Shown piece by piece: positions 27,842 to 36,539 of a DNA stretch of 64,000 nt; the stretch's first letter is position 1; each line of letters opens with the position of its first letter. Both the position numbers and the translations under genes were made by a program. The notes beneath the pieces were generated by a model, which searched no databases, was not told the DNA's origin, and was given only the letters and a program-made list of their open reading frames with translations. Source of the stretch: Rhodospirillales bacterium (lineage in GTDB: Bacteria; Pseudomonadota; Alphaproteobacteria; Rhodospirillales; Rhodospirillaceae); the NCBI GenBank assembly GCA_028278135.1, contig JANQEW010000020.1:124001-188000 (forward strand). Direction: 5' to 3'.

Positions 27842-28398
27842 AAGCTTTCGATGACCACATTTTCATTTGTGTAAACGCAAATGCCGGCCGCTATAGCCAT
27901 CGCCCGGCGGGCAATAGTTTCGGGATCGAGATCGAGGGAATCTAAGGCTATCAAAGCCCGTCCTGCCGCAAGGGCATAGTTCCCACCAGAGCCAATGCCA
28001 ACCAAGCCATCCTCTGGTTCTAGCACGTCACCGCTGCCGGTCAGAAGTAACGAAACTGTGCGGTCTGCCACAATCATCATGGCCTCGAGGCGTCTCAGGT
28101 AGCGGTCTGTCCTCCAATCCTTCGCCAATTCGACACACGCACGTGTAAGTTGGCCAGTATGCCGTTCCAGCTTGCCTTCTAGACGTTCGAACAGGGTAAA
28201 AGCATCTGCCGTAGAGCCAGCAAATCCGGCGATGATCGAGCCGTCCCCTAGCCGACGAACCTTGCGCGCATGAGACTTCACGACTGTCTGGCCAAGAGAG
28301 ACCTGTCCATCGCCAGCGATCACCACACGATTCACTCTGCGCACTGAAAGGATTGTCGTGCCACGCCAACGCCCCTCATTATCCCATCGCAATCCCAT
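27838..28398 (-). CDS. hslV: ATP-dependent protease peptidase subunit HslV
   Basis: A proteasome-like threonine peptidase of 186 residues. The catalytic Thr14 follows a 13-residue leader in [12 protein letters not shown], and the family motifs GDGQVSLG and [10 protein letters not shown] are intact. The in-frame ATG at 28398 has GAGG seven bases upstream. A second ATG five bases earlier is out of frame. An 11-bp tandem duplication covers exactly this start region, so the present start was probably created by the duplication. An XRE regulator gene lies about 90 bases upstream on the same strand. Confidence 0.97.
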   Translation of the reverse strand: MGLRWDNEGRWRGTTILSVRRVNRVVIAGDGQVSLGQTVVKSHARKVRRLGDGSIIAGFAGSTADAFTLFERLEGKLERHTGQLTRACVELAKDWRTDRYLRRLEAMMIVADRTVSLLLTGSGDVLEPEDGLVGIGSGGNYALAAGRALIALDSLDLDPETIARRAMAIAAGICVYTNENVVIESL

Positions 28399-28402
28399 CG
28401 CA
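28381..28402. repeat. 11-bp perfect tandem duplication over the hslV start
   Basis: ATCCCATCGCA occurs twice head-to-tail on the plus strand. On the coding strand it duplicates a GCGATGGGAT block and shifts the spacing and frame of candidate start codons. Confidence 0.95.
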
Positions 28403-28413
28403 TGTCCTCTTCC

Positions 28414-28437
28414 CTAAAAGGAGCACTAAAAGGAGCA
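28414..28437. repeat. 12-bp perfect tandem duplication
   Basis: CTAAAAGGAGCA occurs twice in the short gap between the XRE regulator gene and hslV. Confidence 0.95.
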
Positions 28438-28491
28438 CATTGATAGTGAGCGCACCAACACCCGCCTCGGCCATTGGCCGAGCAAGTGCAT

Positions 28492-28929
28492 TTAAGTGGA
28501 TGAATTGCGCCCCAGGAGCTGAATCAATTCTAAGAGTTCCTGCCGTGCTTTGGGGTTGGGGATTCGCCAGAATGAACGGACAAGTTCCAATGTCTCGGTT
28601 TGTTCCATATAGCAAGCCCCATCAAAATCCACACCTGTCTTCTGAAGCAGAGCTGGTTCCTCCCTGTCGTTGCGCTGCCGTAAGACAACATCCGTATTGA
28701 GCCCCTGGAACAAGTATGTCATGTGTATATTCAGGACGTGACAAATATCGTAAAGACGGCTCGCGCTAACCCTATTCCTACCCTGTTCATATTTTTGGAT
28801 CTGTTGAAAAGTCACACCAATGGCATTAGCCACCTGCTCCTGGCTCAGACGCAAAATTTCGCGCCGCAGCCTCAGCCGTCGGCCGACGTAAACGTCGACC
28901 GGATCGGGAGTGTTATCATCTTTCTTCAA
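28492..28929 (-). CDS. XRE-family transcriptional regulator
   Basis: A 145-residue DNA-binding protein. The helix-turn-helix is LRREILRLSQEQVANAIGV...FQQIQKYEQGRNRVSASRL (about residues 18-57). The pattern, followed by a short C-terminal helical region, matches the alphaproteobacterial XRE group with a conserved FQQ-IQKYE recognition helix. The start codon appears to be TTG, preceded by GGAGACGGGG. Targets are unknown. It is directly upstream of hslV and could share a transcript with it, so control of the protease genes or self-control is possible but unproven. Confidence 0.9.
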   Translation of the reverse strand: MKKDDNTPDPVDVYVGRRLRLRREILRLSQEQVANAIGVTFQQIQKYEQGRNRVSASRLYDICHVLNIHMTYLFQGLNTDVVLRQRNDREEPALLQKTGVDFDGACYMEQTETLELVRSFWRIPNPKARQELLELIQLLGRNSST

Positions 28930-29296
28930 GAGAACCCCGTCTCCTGTCCCAACCCTACTGCCTGGTATACCCGACCCCCAAACGTCTATGCCAGAGATGC
29001 CAGACCCTGGAAGTTGACTGAATAGACGGAATCCCCCGCGGCAGCACGCTTCTCATGCTGCAGCTGTGAACAAGATTCAGAACCACTGCGTATTGCCATT
29101 GAAAATGGCAACTCCCTTCTTCTGTGCACGAAAAGAACAGCGCGGCCCATCGCATAGCGCCAAAAGGCCACCCTTATGCCCTCATAAAAATATTGTAGCA
29201 CTCTGAAATAAAATGTAGAAGCAGGTTTTGAGCGAAGGCTATACACAATCTGCATTTTCTTTGGGAAATGTCTATCCTGTCGATTCCGGAGGGTGC
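28930..29296. other. 367-base divergent region between the XRE regulator and hisB
   Basis: No gene is recognised. It should contain promoters for both sides. The last 130 bases before hisB are AT-rich (ATAAAAATATTG...AATAAAATG), and GGAGG lies four bases before the hisB ATG. Confidence 0.5.
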
Positions 29297-29896
29297 ATGC
29301 GTACGGCCCATGTACATAGGGTTACTCAGGAAACGGATATCAGTCTTGAGCTGAATCTGGACGGCACGGGCGTTTACGACATACGTACGTCAATTGGCTT
29401 TCTTGATCACATGCTGGAACAACTCTCTCGCCACAGTCTTATTGACATTTCACTCCGCGCTACAGGTGATACCAACGTTGACTTGCACCACACGACAGAG
29501 GACATCGGCCTTTCTTTCGGTGAGGCCGTTGCCCACGCTCTTGGGAAGCGGGCGGGTATTAACCGTTACGGACTTGCCTATGTGCCGATGGATGAGGCGC
29601 TCACGCGGGTCGCCATCGACCTGTCCAACAGACCGTATATGGTCTGGCAGGTGACATTGGGACACCAAAAATTGGGAGCAATGGATACGGAGCTCTTCAA
29701 AGAATGGTTCCAGGCATTTGCCAGCGCAGCGGGAGCGACTGTGCATGTGGCCTGTCTGTATGGTGAGAATCACCATCATATTGTCGAAGGGTGCTATAAA
29801 GCATTGGCATGGGCCTTGCGTCAGGCTATTGCGCTTGATTCCCGTCAGGGTAATTCTGTCCCATCTACTAAGGGCGTGCTGGTTGGGTCCTTGTAA
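29297..29896 (+). CDS. hisB: Imidazoleglycerol-phosphate dehydratase
   Basis: HisB dehydrates imidazole glycerol phosphate in histidine synthesis. The 199-residue monofunctional form has the two metal-binding repeats: [15 protein letters not shown] (near 60) and [14 protein letters not shown] (near 155), plus FLDHMLEQL. The ATG at 29297 has GGAGG four to five bases upstream, so the 23 codons of open frame before it are ignored. hisH follows after 105 bases. The hslV-hslU genes diverge on the other side, the usual alphaproteobacterial neighbourhood. Confidence 0.97.
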   Translation: MRTAHVHRVTQETDISLELNLDGTGVYDIRTSIGFLDHMLEQLSRHSLIDISLRATGDTNVDLHHTTEDIGLSFGEAVAHALGKRAGINRYGLAYVPMDEALTRVAIDLSNRPYMVWQVTLGHQKLGAMDTELFKEWFQAFASAAGATVHVACLYGENHHHIVEGCYKALAWALRQAIALDSRQGNSVPSTKGVLVGSL

Positions 29897-30001
29897 GCAT
29901 CCGCAGAGCCACCAACTGGTGATATTGATGGAGTGGACACTTTTTGTTTCTTATTGTATTTTTATGCTTATGAAGAGAAAAGTATTAGAAAGCAGAATAG
30001 G

Positions 30002-30652
30002 ATGGCACGCACTGTTACCATAATAGATTGTGGATTGGGAAATATACGTTCTGTTGTCAAAGCCTTCGAGTATACTCTTCATAAGAAGAGTCTCACCCAT
30101 GACGTTCGAGTATCAGCCAGGCCAGAAGATGTGTCCGTCTCTGACAGAATCGTGTTGCCGGGCGTTGGTGCCTTTGGCGATTGCCGGCGTGGACTCGTCG
30201 CCGTCCCAGGGCTGATAGAGGCCTTGACTGATGCGGTCCTCACAAAGGGTCGTCCTTTTCTCGGCATCTGTGTCGGCATGCAGCTTATGGGTGCCGTCAG
30301 CTGTGAACACGGGGAACATGCTGGCCTAAACTGGATTCGTGGCCATGTCGTACCAATCCGTACTCCTGCGTCTGCCATGAAGGTACCGCATATGGGTTGG
30401 AATGACCTCACGATCACGACGGCCGCCCACCCCTTGCTCACAGGCCTTCCGGAAAGACCCCATGTCTATTTTGTGCATAGTTACCACTTTATCCCAACGA
30501 ACCCTGATCACCGTTTGGCTATGGTTCACTACGGGGAGCCGATCACTGCTATAGTTGGCCGCGATAACCTTGTCGGGACTCAATTTCATCCTGAAAAAAG
30601 CCAAGCCGTCGGTCTGACATTCATTGCTAATTTCCTATGCTGGTCGCCGTAA
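30002..30652 (+). CDS. hisH: Imidazole glycerol phosphate synthase, glutaminase subunit
   Basis: HisH supplies ammonia from glutamine to HisF. The class I amidotransferase triad is visible: Cys in GICVGMQLMG (near 90), His in QFHPEKSQ and its Glu (near 200). The ATG at 30002 gives 216 residues and the family start TVTIIDCGLGNI. The 5' flank and first codons are AT-rich relative to the rest. The 3' end overlaps the convergent cobJ gene by 26 bases. The expected next gene, hisA, is absent, while hisF and hisE lie 10 kb away on the other strand. Confidence 0.97.
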   Translation: MARTVTIIDCGLGNIRSVVKAFEYTLHKKSLTHDVRVSARPEDVSVSDRIVLPGVGAFGDCRRGLVAVPGLIEALTDAVLTKGRPFLGICVGMQLMGAVSCEHGEHAGLNWIRGHVVPIRTPASAMKVPHMGWNDLTITTAAHPLLTGLPERPHVYFVHSYHFIPTNPDHRLAMVHYGEPITAIVGRDNLVGTQFHPEKSQAVGLTFIANFLCWSP

Positions 30653-32507
30653 CTGAGCGGCTCTCTGCATGGCGGCGCTTTTTGCATCCGTAGCCACGCG
30701 GTGAATAAACCCACTGGCTGCGGCCTGCGGTCACACACCGACTCTCGCTATTCCCAACGATGACTACCGTGAGCATGTCCACTTGCGCGGGGCGTAACTC
30801 CTCCAGACGGAGGATGATGGTGTGCTCGCCTGTGCGACCGATGTTGCGAGCCAGTACGACAGGTGTAGCCGCCGGGCGGTGCGCCAGCAGAATGTCTCGT
30901 GCCTGTCCGAGCTGTGTCAAGCGACGTGGCGAGACTGGATTGTAGAGTGCTACGATAAAATCAGCTGCCGCTGCTGCCCGCAGACGGCGCCGAATGAGTG
31001 GCCACGGGGTTAAAAGATCTGACAGTGAGATCGCGCAGAAATCATGGCCCAATGGAGCGCCCACGCGCGCTGCCGCGGCCTGAACAGCTGACACTCCAGG
31101 GACCACGTTCACTTCGATTCGCTTCCAGTCTGAACGTCCCGTGCTGTCAAGCAGCTCGAACACCAGTGTTGCGAGAGCATAGATGCCCGCGTCCCCTGAA
31201 CATATGAGCGACACTGTCTCACCAGCTGCCGCGAGATCGAGCGCTTGGCATGCTCTGTCTCTCTCAGCGCCCAGTGGACTCTCATGGCGCACCTTTCCGT
31301 CAGAAGTCCTGCCAAGAAGATCCAGATACAGACCGTAGCCAACCAGGTGATCAGACTCTGCAATAGCTGCGGAGGCCGCAGGTGTTCTCAATTCTGAAGT
31401 TCCGGGACCAATGCCAACAACATGGAGTCGACCGCGCGCACGCCCGACTCGCATGGGGTCAATAGAGTCCGGAGCACGAGCGATGGCGCATGTGACTTGC
31501 TGGCCACAATGCTTGTTGACTACCAGCCTGGCATTGGGACCGGCAGCGGCCAATGCCGCTGCTTCTGCGACCCCGTGACAACCAACAGCCCGGAACACAA
31601 CTTCTGAAGGTTGAGAAAGACGAGGCGTCAGAGCCTCTAATTCTGCTACAGGCAGGAATCTGGCAGGCACGGAAAGAGTCTGGGCCAAGGCGAGGATAGC
31701 AGGTTCATCAGCCTTTAAGTCTACGGTGGCTACCACTGCTACGGACTCCTGTGACAACTCATTATCTGCGAGTGTCAGAAACACGTGATGCGCTAACACT
31801 GCTGGAGGAACGCCACGCACACAGCCAACGCCAATGGCTAGAGTCGGCGGATGTAGCACGAGAGTGGCGTCCCTGTTCATCACGGACCTGTCTGTCACGA
31901 GTAGCGTCAAGACAGATGGCGTCGACACAAAAGACGCTCCTGTCTCTGTGATCCAGTCCGCCTGACCAGCTTCCACCCGCAATGTCACCGGTTGCCCATC
32001 GATCAAGGCGGCCATGACGGCCCTGGCAGCAACAGAGTGGCCGATACGCCAACCTGCTGGTGGTTCATCCAGCGCTACCCCCCATCGGACATCCCCAGCT
32101 GTAGTAATAGCTGGTGTGATCTCGAACAGGCTGGCTAAGACGCGTGCTAAGTCATTAGCGCCATGATGGCCGCCAATCAGCGGAACAACGGCACTGCCAT
32201 CTGCGGCCACTGCTAAGAGCGGTGGTTCCTCTTGCTTATCAGCGAGAACTGGTCCGAGCGTTCGGACCAGGATGCCACTGGCACAGACTCCAATGATAGC
32301 GTGACCCTCATGAAACAATAGACGCAGATGGGCTGTGGTCTCTGTGAAAACAGCATCGAGGTTGTGATCTTTTACACGCCCCTTCAACCCGTGCAAACGC
32401 GCCCCAGGTAGGGCCTGAATGATGCGTTGCGCCGTTTTGAGACCCGATGGCCCAAAGACAACTACAACTGGTGTACTGTTGTATTGTGAATAAACTTTGA
32501 CACTCAT
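30627..32507 (-). CDS. cobJ: Fused cobalt-precorrin-5A hydrolase (CbiG) / precorrin-3B C17-methyltransferase (CobJ)
   Basis: A 626-residue fusion in corrin-ring synthesis. Residues 1-340 are CbiG-like: GVCASGILVRTLGP, GGHHGANDLAR and a C-terminal CbiG domain with IGVGCVRGVP and NARLVVNKHCG. Residues 350-600 are a tetrapyrrole methylase: VVGIGPGTSELRT for SAM binding, LICSGDAGIYAL, EVNVVPGVSAVQAAAARVGAPLGHDF, and ALYNPVSPRR. CobJ contracts the ring while methylating C17. CbiG opens the lactone in the cobalt-early route, so its role beside a CobI-type enzyme is less certain. It starts four bases after cobI. Other cob genes are not in the window. Confidence 0.95.
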   Translation of the reverse strand: MSVKVYSQYNSTPVVVVFGPSGLKTAQRIIQALPGARLHGLKGRVKDHNLDAVFTETTAHLRLLFHEGHAIIGVCASGILVRTLGPVLADKQEEPPLLAVAADGSAVVPLIGGHHGANDLARVLASLFEITPAITTAGDVRWGVALDEPPAGWRIGHSVAARAVMAALIDGQPVTLRVEAGQADWITETGASFVSTPSVLTLLVTDRSVMNRDATLVLHPPTLAIGVGCVRGVPPAVLAHHVFLTLADNELSQESVAVVATVDLKADEPAILALAQTLSVPARFLPVAELEALTPRLSQPSEVVFRAVGCHGVAEAAALAAAGPNARLVVNKHCGQQVTCAIARAPDSIDPMRVGRARGRLHVVGIGPGTSELRTPAASAAIAESDHLVGYGLYLDLLGRTSDGKVRHESPLGAERDRACQALDLAAAGETVSLICSGDAGIYALATLVFELLDSTGRSDWKRIEVNVVPGVSAVQAAAARVGAPLGHDFCAISLSDLLTPWPLIRRRLRAAAAADFIVALYNPVSPRRLTQLGQARDILLAHRPAATPVVLARNIGRTGEHTIILRLEELRPAQVDMLTVVIVGNSESRCVTAGRSQWVYSPRGYGCKKRRHAESRSVTATSIGN

Positions 32508-32511
32508 TTCA

Positions 32512-33261
32512 TCACCGCCACATTTTCTCTCGTCTATGGACCAGAATCATCGAGAAATAAGTCTTACTCTCTGCGCCTCCCACCATGGAGGCCAAAGAGT
32601 TTACCCGTTGTCCCTGCTGGCCAGCTCGTTCGATATGCCACGCTCTCTTCAGTAGATCCAGACGGTCGAGCACACCGACAACCTTGGCAAAATGTCTGCC
32701 CACCTTGATAAGGGCAGCACTATCAACTTTTCGAAGCAGATCTTCAATTTTAGCTTCTGAAAGTTGTGCTGGAATAATCGCCGCTCTATCGTCACGAAGA
32801 GCAAAGGGATGTTGCAGTACGGCTGAACAAGCAGTCACAGAATTCACGCCTGGTACTACTTCCACGGGGAAACGATATCCTAGCCGTTCTACTATATAAG
32901 AAAATGAACCAAAAAATAGAGGATCTCCCTCACACAACACGGCTACGTCTCTTCCCGCAGCAAGATGTGTCGCAATAGCAGATGCGCCCCGATCATAAGC
33001 AGCCTGAGCTGAAATACGGTCAGCATCGAATCGCATTCGTATCGCAATCTCAATGCGGCATGGGTTGTGATTCAGCACAGACTCTGCAATCTGACGTGCC
33101 AAACAGATTCCTTCGAGAGGCGCAGGGTAGGCAACCACAGGTACGGTACGTAGTACACGTACTGCTTTTAATGTTAGTAATTCTACATCTCCCGGGCCAA
33201 CGCCCACTCCCCGCAAGGTGCCAGAGACATGGGCAGACGATTGAAAGAGAGAGCAATCCAT
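32512..33261 (-). CDS. cobI: Precorrin-2 C20-methyltransferase
   Basis: CobI/CbiL methylates C20 of precorrin-2 with SAM. The 249-residue tetrapyrrole methylase shows GVGVGPGDVELLTLKAVRVL (near 18), VAYPAP, LCEGDPLFFGSFSYI (near 113), and EVVPGVNSVTACSAVLQHP. It is the first gene of a two-gene operon with the CbiG-CobJ fusion. I found no cobalamin riboswitch upstream, so B12 feedback by that route is not supported. Confidence 0.95.
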   Translation of the reverse strand: MDCSLFQSSAHVSGTLRGVGVGPGDVELLTLKAVRVLRTVPVVAYPAPLEGICLARQIAESVLNHNPCRIEIAIRMRFDADRISAQAAYDRGASAIATHLAAGRDVAVLCEGDPLFFGSFSYIVERLGYRFPVEVVPGVNSVTACSAVLQHPFALRDDRAAIIPAQLSEAKIEDLLRKVDSAALIKVGRHFAKVVGVLDRLDLLKRAWHIERAGQQGQRVNSLASMVGGAESKTYFSMILVHRREKMWR

Positions 33262-33543
33262 GAGTTATGCACCTATGAAATACTAGAGTTATAGTGTTTT
33301 TTATTTTTGATATAATTTTATAATATATTTCATCCTTAATTTAATTATGAAAATACTCTGCACTATCAGTGATAAGTGGACACACCGTTCACAACAGCGC
33401 TACCAGAGGAACCCAACTGCGAAAGGTCATGTCGTGTACTCTCGTCCCTCTTGGGACAGCCATAAGCCTGCGCTGCTGTCCTAACCTAGTCATGGGATGT
33501 ATACTCCGGTCACACGAAATCACTGGGGGCTGGGGGAGAGATC
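33262..33543. other. AT-rich divergent region between cobI and the acyl-CoA dehydrogenase
   Basis: About 280 bases. The part at 33280-33360 is very AT-rich, including TTTTATAATATATTT, and is a likely promoter zone. No conserved GCCACTG-type B12 box, RNA gene or protein is seen. GGGGGAGAGATC immediately precedes the dehydrogenase ATG. Confidence 0.5.
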
Positions 33544-35334
33544 ATGACGCACTACGCAACACCCGTTGAGGATATGCGATTCACGTTGGACCATGTAGCT
33601 GCCTTTGCTGACCTGCAAGCGTTACCTGGCTACGCGGAAGTGACCCAAGATCTTGTGAGTGCTATTCTTGAACAGGCAGACCGCTTTGGAGTGAACGTAC
33701 TCGCACCGTTAAACCAGAGTGGCGATCAGGAGGGCGCCGTGTTTGAAGCCGGTACAGTCCGTATGCCGGAAGGCTTTGCCGACGCTTATCGCTATTTTAT
33801 AGAGAATGGCTGGAATAGCCTGCCATTTCCGCGAGAATTTGGTGGACAGGCTTTACCATGGGTGCTGCACACTGCCGTGCAGGAAATCTGGCATGCAGCG
33901 AATATGTCATTCGGGCTGTGTCCAATGTTGACCCAAAGCGCGGTAGAATTGCTGATCGCTCATGCGTCCGCAGCTCAGAAATCCTTATTTTTGCCACGCC
34001 TTGTCTCTGGTGAGTGGACTGGTTCTATGAATCTAACGGAACCACAAGCTGGCTCTGATCTGTCCTTGATACAGACTCGTGCTATGCCCATAGCAGGGCA
34101 AGAGAATATTTATAGATTGATAGGTTATAAGAGTTTTATTACTTATGGTGAGCATGACATGACGGAAAATATCATCCACCTCGTGCTCGCACGCATGCCG
34201 GACGCTCCTTCTGGAGTCAAGGGTCTTTCCCTCTTCATTGTTCCGAAATTTTTAGTGGCCGAAGATGGCTCACTGAATCGTCGAAACGATATCTGGTGTT
34301 CGTCACTGGAACATAAACTGGGAATCAGGGCTAGCCCGACTGCAACGATGAGCCTAGGGGATGATGATGGTGCTATTGGTTATCTTGTTGGTAGGGCACA
34401 TTGCGGTCTTGAATACATGTTCACGATGATGAATCACGCCCGCCTCTCTGTGGGGCTTGAAGGAGTCGCGCTTTCAGAACGAGCCTATCAACAGGCGAGA
34501 GATTATGCACGTGAGCGCGTACAGGGGTATGCGTTGCAGTTCGGTCGCCGCTCAGGGGCGGTCAGTATCATCCACCATCCTGATGTTCGCCGCATGCTGA
34601 TGACCATGAAAGCCCTCACAGAAGCGACGCGCGCGCTTGCGTACTATACCGCAGCGCAGGTGGATATCGCCCGCGCACATCCGGACGGGGATGTGCGCGG
34701 GGCAGCTGAGTCGCGTCTCGCGTTGTTAACTCCAATTGTGAAGGCCTGGTCGACTGATGTTGGCATGGAAGTGGCCAATCTTGGTCTCCAAGTCCATGGT
34801 GGTGCCGGCTTCATCGAAACTACAGGGGCAGCGCAGTATTGGCGAGACGCCCGTATCGCTGCAATCTATGAAGGCACGAACGGTATTCAGGCCAATGATT
34901 TGGTCAGCCGTAAGGTGCTACGCGATCGGGGCGCAGAAGTACAGAAGATTATCGTAGAAATAAACGCGGTCATATCTGCTCTGAGCTTAGCAGGAAGTGC
35001 CGTCCAGCCGTTGCAGACAGGCCTACAGAAGGCTTGTGCAGCTCTGGGTCAAGCAACCGCCTGGTTGGTAGCGAGGGATGATCCTGTGACAGCACAGGCA
35101 GGTGCCGTCCCGTATCTGCATCTCTTTGGTCTCACGCTGGGGGGGGTTATGTTTGCTAAGGCGGCTCTCGCCGCAGCCAGGCTCGCTGTGGCTGCCGATC
35201 ACCCTTTTCTGAAGACAAAGTTGTTGACAGCGCAGTTCTATGCCGAGCAACTTTTGCCACAAACAGAGAGTCTACTGACCGTGGTGACAACCGGGGCGCC
35301 ATCTGTGATGGCCTTACCAGAAGAGGATTTTTGA
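33544..35334 (+). CDS. Acyl-CoA dehydrogenase, DmdC/long-chain type
   Basis: A 596-residue flavoprotein that would oxidise acyl-CoA to trans-2-enoyl-CoA, passing electrons to electron-transfer flavoprotein. Signatures are GSMNLTEPQAGSDLS in the middle domain, KSFITYGEHD, LGLQVHGGAGFIETTGAAQYWRDARI, and IYEGTNGIQANDL, where Glu is the expected catalytic base. The extra C-terminal domain and the GSMNLTEP form fit the roughly 590-residue group that includes 3-methylmercaptopropionyl-CoA dehydrogenases. Substrate cannot be read from sequence. No other beta-oxidation gene is adjacent. Confidence 0.95.
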   Translation: MTHYATPVEDMRFTLDHVAAFADLQALPGYAEVTQDLVSAILEQADRFGVNVLAPLNQSGDQEGAVFEAGTVRMPEGFADAYRYFIENGWNSLPFPREFGGQALPWVLHTAVQEIWHAANMSFGLCPMLTQSAVELLIAHASAAQKSLFLPRLVSGEWTGSMNLTEPQAGSDLSLIQTRAMPIAGQENIYRLIGYKSFITYGEHDMTENIIHLVLARMPDAPSGVKGLSLFIVPKFLVAEDGSLNRRNDIWCSSLEHKLGIRASPTATMSLGDDDGAIGYLVGRAHCGLEYMFTMMNHARLSVGLEGVALSERAYQQARDYARERVQGYALQFGRRSGAVSIIHHPDVRRMLMTMKALTEATRALAYYTAAQVDIARAHPDGDVRGAAESRLALLTPIVKAWSTDVGMEVANLGLQVHGGAGFIETTGAAQYWRDARIAAIYEGTNGIQANDLVSRKVLRDRGAEVQKIIVEINAVISALSLAGSAVQPLQTGLQKACAALGQATAWLVARDDPVTAQAGAVPYLHLFGLTLGGVMFAKAALAAARLAVAADHPFLKTKLLTAQFYAEQLLPQTESLLTVVTTGAPSVMALPEEDF

Positions 35335-35430
35335 GAGCACACCGCGTCCGATCATTAAGACAACGCTGGTGGCGGGTGCGGCCAATATCCCAAGGGAGGC
35401 CACCCGCTCAGGCCCTGGACCCCTACCGTC

Positions 35431-36180
35431 ATGTCTCGCGTCATGTCGCGTTATAAACTAACGATCGAGTATGACGGTAGATTCTTTGTGGGCTGGCAAC
35501 GTCAAAATAATGGTCTCTCCGTGCAGGGGGTTGTCGAGGCAGCCGCATTGGCTTTTCGTCAAAGATCAGTGGTCATACAAGGGGCCGGTCGCACTGATGC
35601 TGGTGTCCATGCTTTGGGTCAGGTAGCCCACATTGATCTGCCAGGGACTGATGCACCGGAGAGAGTCCGTGACGCTCTGAATGCCCACCTGAAACCATAT
35701 CCGGTCGCTGTTCTAAATGTAGAAAAAGTAGATATAAATTTTCATGCTCGATTTTCTGCAATAGAAAGAATATATCTCTATAAAATAATAAATAGAAAAG
35801 CTCCTCTCGCAATAGAATATGGCCGTGCGTGGTGGGTGCAGAATCCGCTGGATGTGCAAGCCATGGCAATGGCCGCGCAATGTCTACTGGGCCGGCACGA
35901 TTTCTCCACATTTCGTGCTAGCGGGTGCCAGGCGGAATCCCCTGTTCGCACGCTCAATAGCCTCACGGTCACCAAGCATGGGGAAGTCGTCTCGATCATC
36001 GCCAGCGCCCGGTCTTTTCTGCACCGCCAAGTCCGCAATATGACGGGAACATTACGGCTTGTCGGTGAGGGGCAATGGACAGAATCAGACTTAAGACGCG
36101 CACTGGCCGCCCGTGACCGCCGTGCTGGTGGTCAGACGGCTCCAGCCTGCGGGCTGTACTTAACGGCTATCAACTATTAA
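35431..36180 (+). CDS. truA: tRNA pseudouridine(38-40) synthase
   Basis: TruA makes pseudouridine at positions 38-40 in the anticodon arm. The nucleophilic Asp is in GAGRTDAGVHALGQ (near 53). YKLTIEYDGRFFVGWQ, FHARFSA and SFLHRQVRNMTGTL complete the family. Two in-frame ATGs (35431 and 35443) sit in an imperfect 12-bp duplication of GTCATGTC, so either may be used. The second gives the commoner N-terminus. Bases 35715-35810 are locally AT-rich but still encode conserved residues. The usual neighbours fmt and def are missing. Confidence 0.97.
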   Translation: MSRVMSRYKLTIEYDGRFFVGWQRQNNGLSVQGVVEAAALAFRQRSVVIQGAGRTDAGVHALGQVAHIDLPGTDAPERVRDALNAHLKPYPVAVLNVEKVDINFHARFSAIERIYLYKIINRKAPLAIEYGRAWWVQNPLDVQAMAMAAQCLLGRHDFSTFRASGCQAESPVRTLNSLTVTKHGEVVSIIASARSFLHRQVRNMTGTLRLVGEGQWTESDLRRALAARDRRAGGQTAPACGLYLTAINY

Positions 36181-36539
36181 TTGAATAATTTCCCTCAGAA
36201 ATGATATTCTCCCTCATCGGAATTCTCAGGACATGCACTATTGATGTGATCCGTGATTGGTAGAGGAAAGTATCGCCCTCTCGCTGCTCTCTCGAGGTGC
36301 GCCTCCTCAGCCCACTCTCCCTTCTTGGGTTGTGACCTTGCAACCTTGCGTCCAGTCAGTGGCACGGGCCTCTCAGGTGAGGCTGTCAACTCTCTCTCAG
36401 AGAGTCATGCACTCATGCACGTGACGTTAGTGCTGGAGGGCCCAGCTGCCTTCTGAGAGGGTGACCTTCTGAGAGGGTGACACGCCCTGTACCACCCACA
36501 CACACGACCAGTCTCACGTCAAGCGAGTGAGATGAAAGT
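36181..36539. other. 359-base convergent gap with a tandem repeat
   Basis: Lies between the 3' ends of truA and the DUF815 gene. No protein is recognised in either strand. A perfect 16-bp duplication sits at 36449-36480. Inverted CTC/GAG-rich segments could form weak hairpins, but none has a T tract. Confidence 0.5.
36449..36480. repeat. 16-bp perfect tandem duplication
   Basis: CCTTCTGAGAGGGTGA occurs twice without spacer. Confidence 0.95.

Noticed and set aside
33262-33543. Cobalamin riboswitch upstream of cobI
   Set aside because: No B12-box-like sequence or multi-stem core is visible on the minus strand. The region is short and AT-rich.
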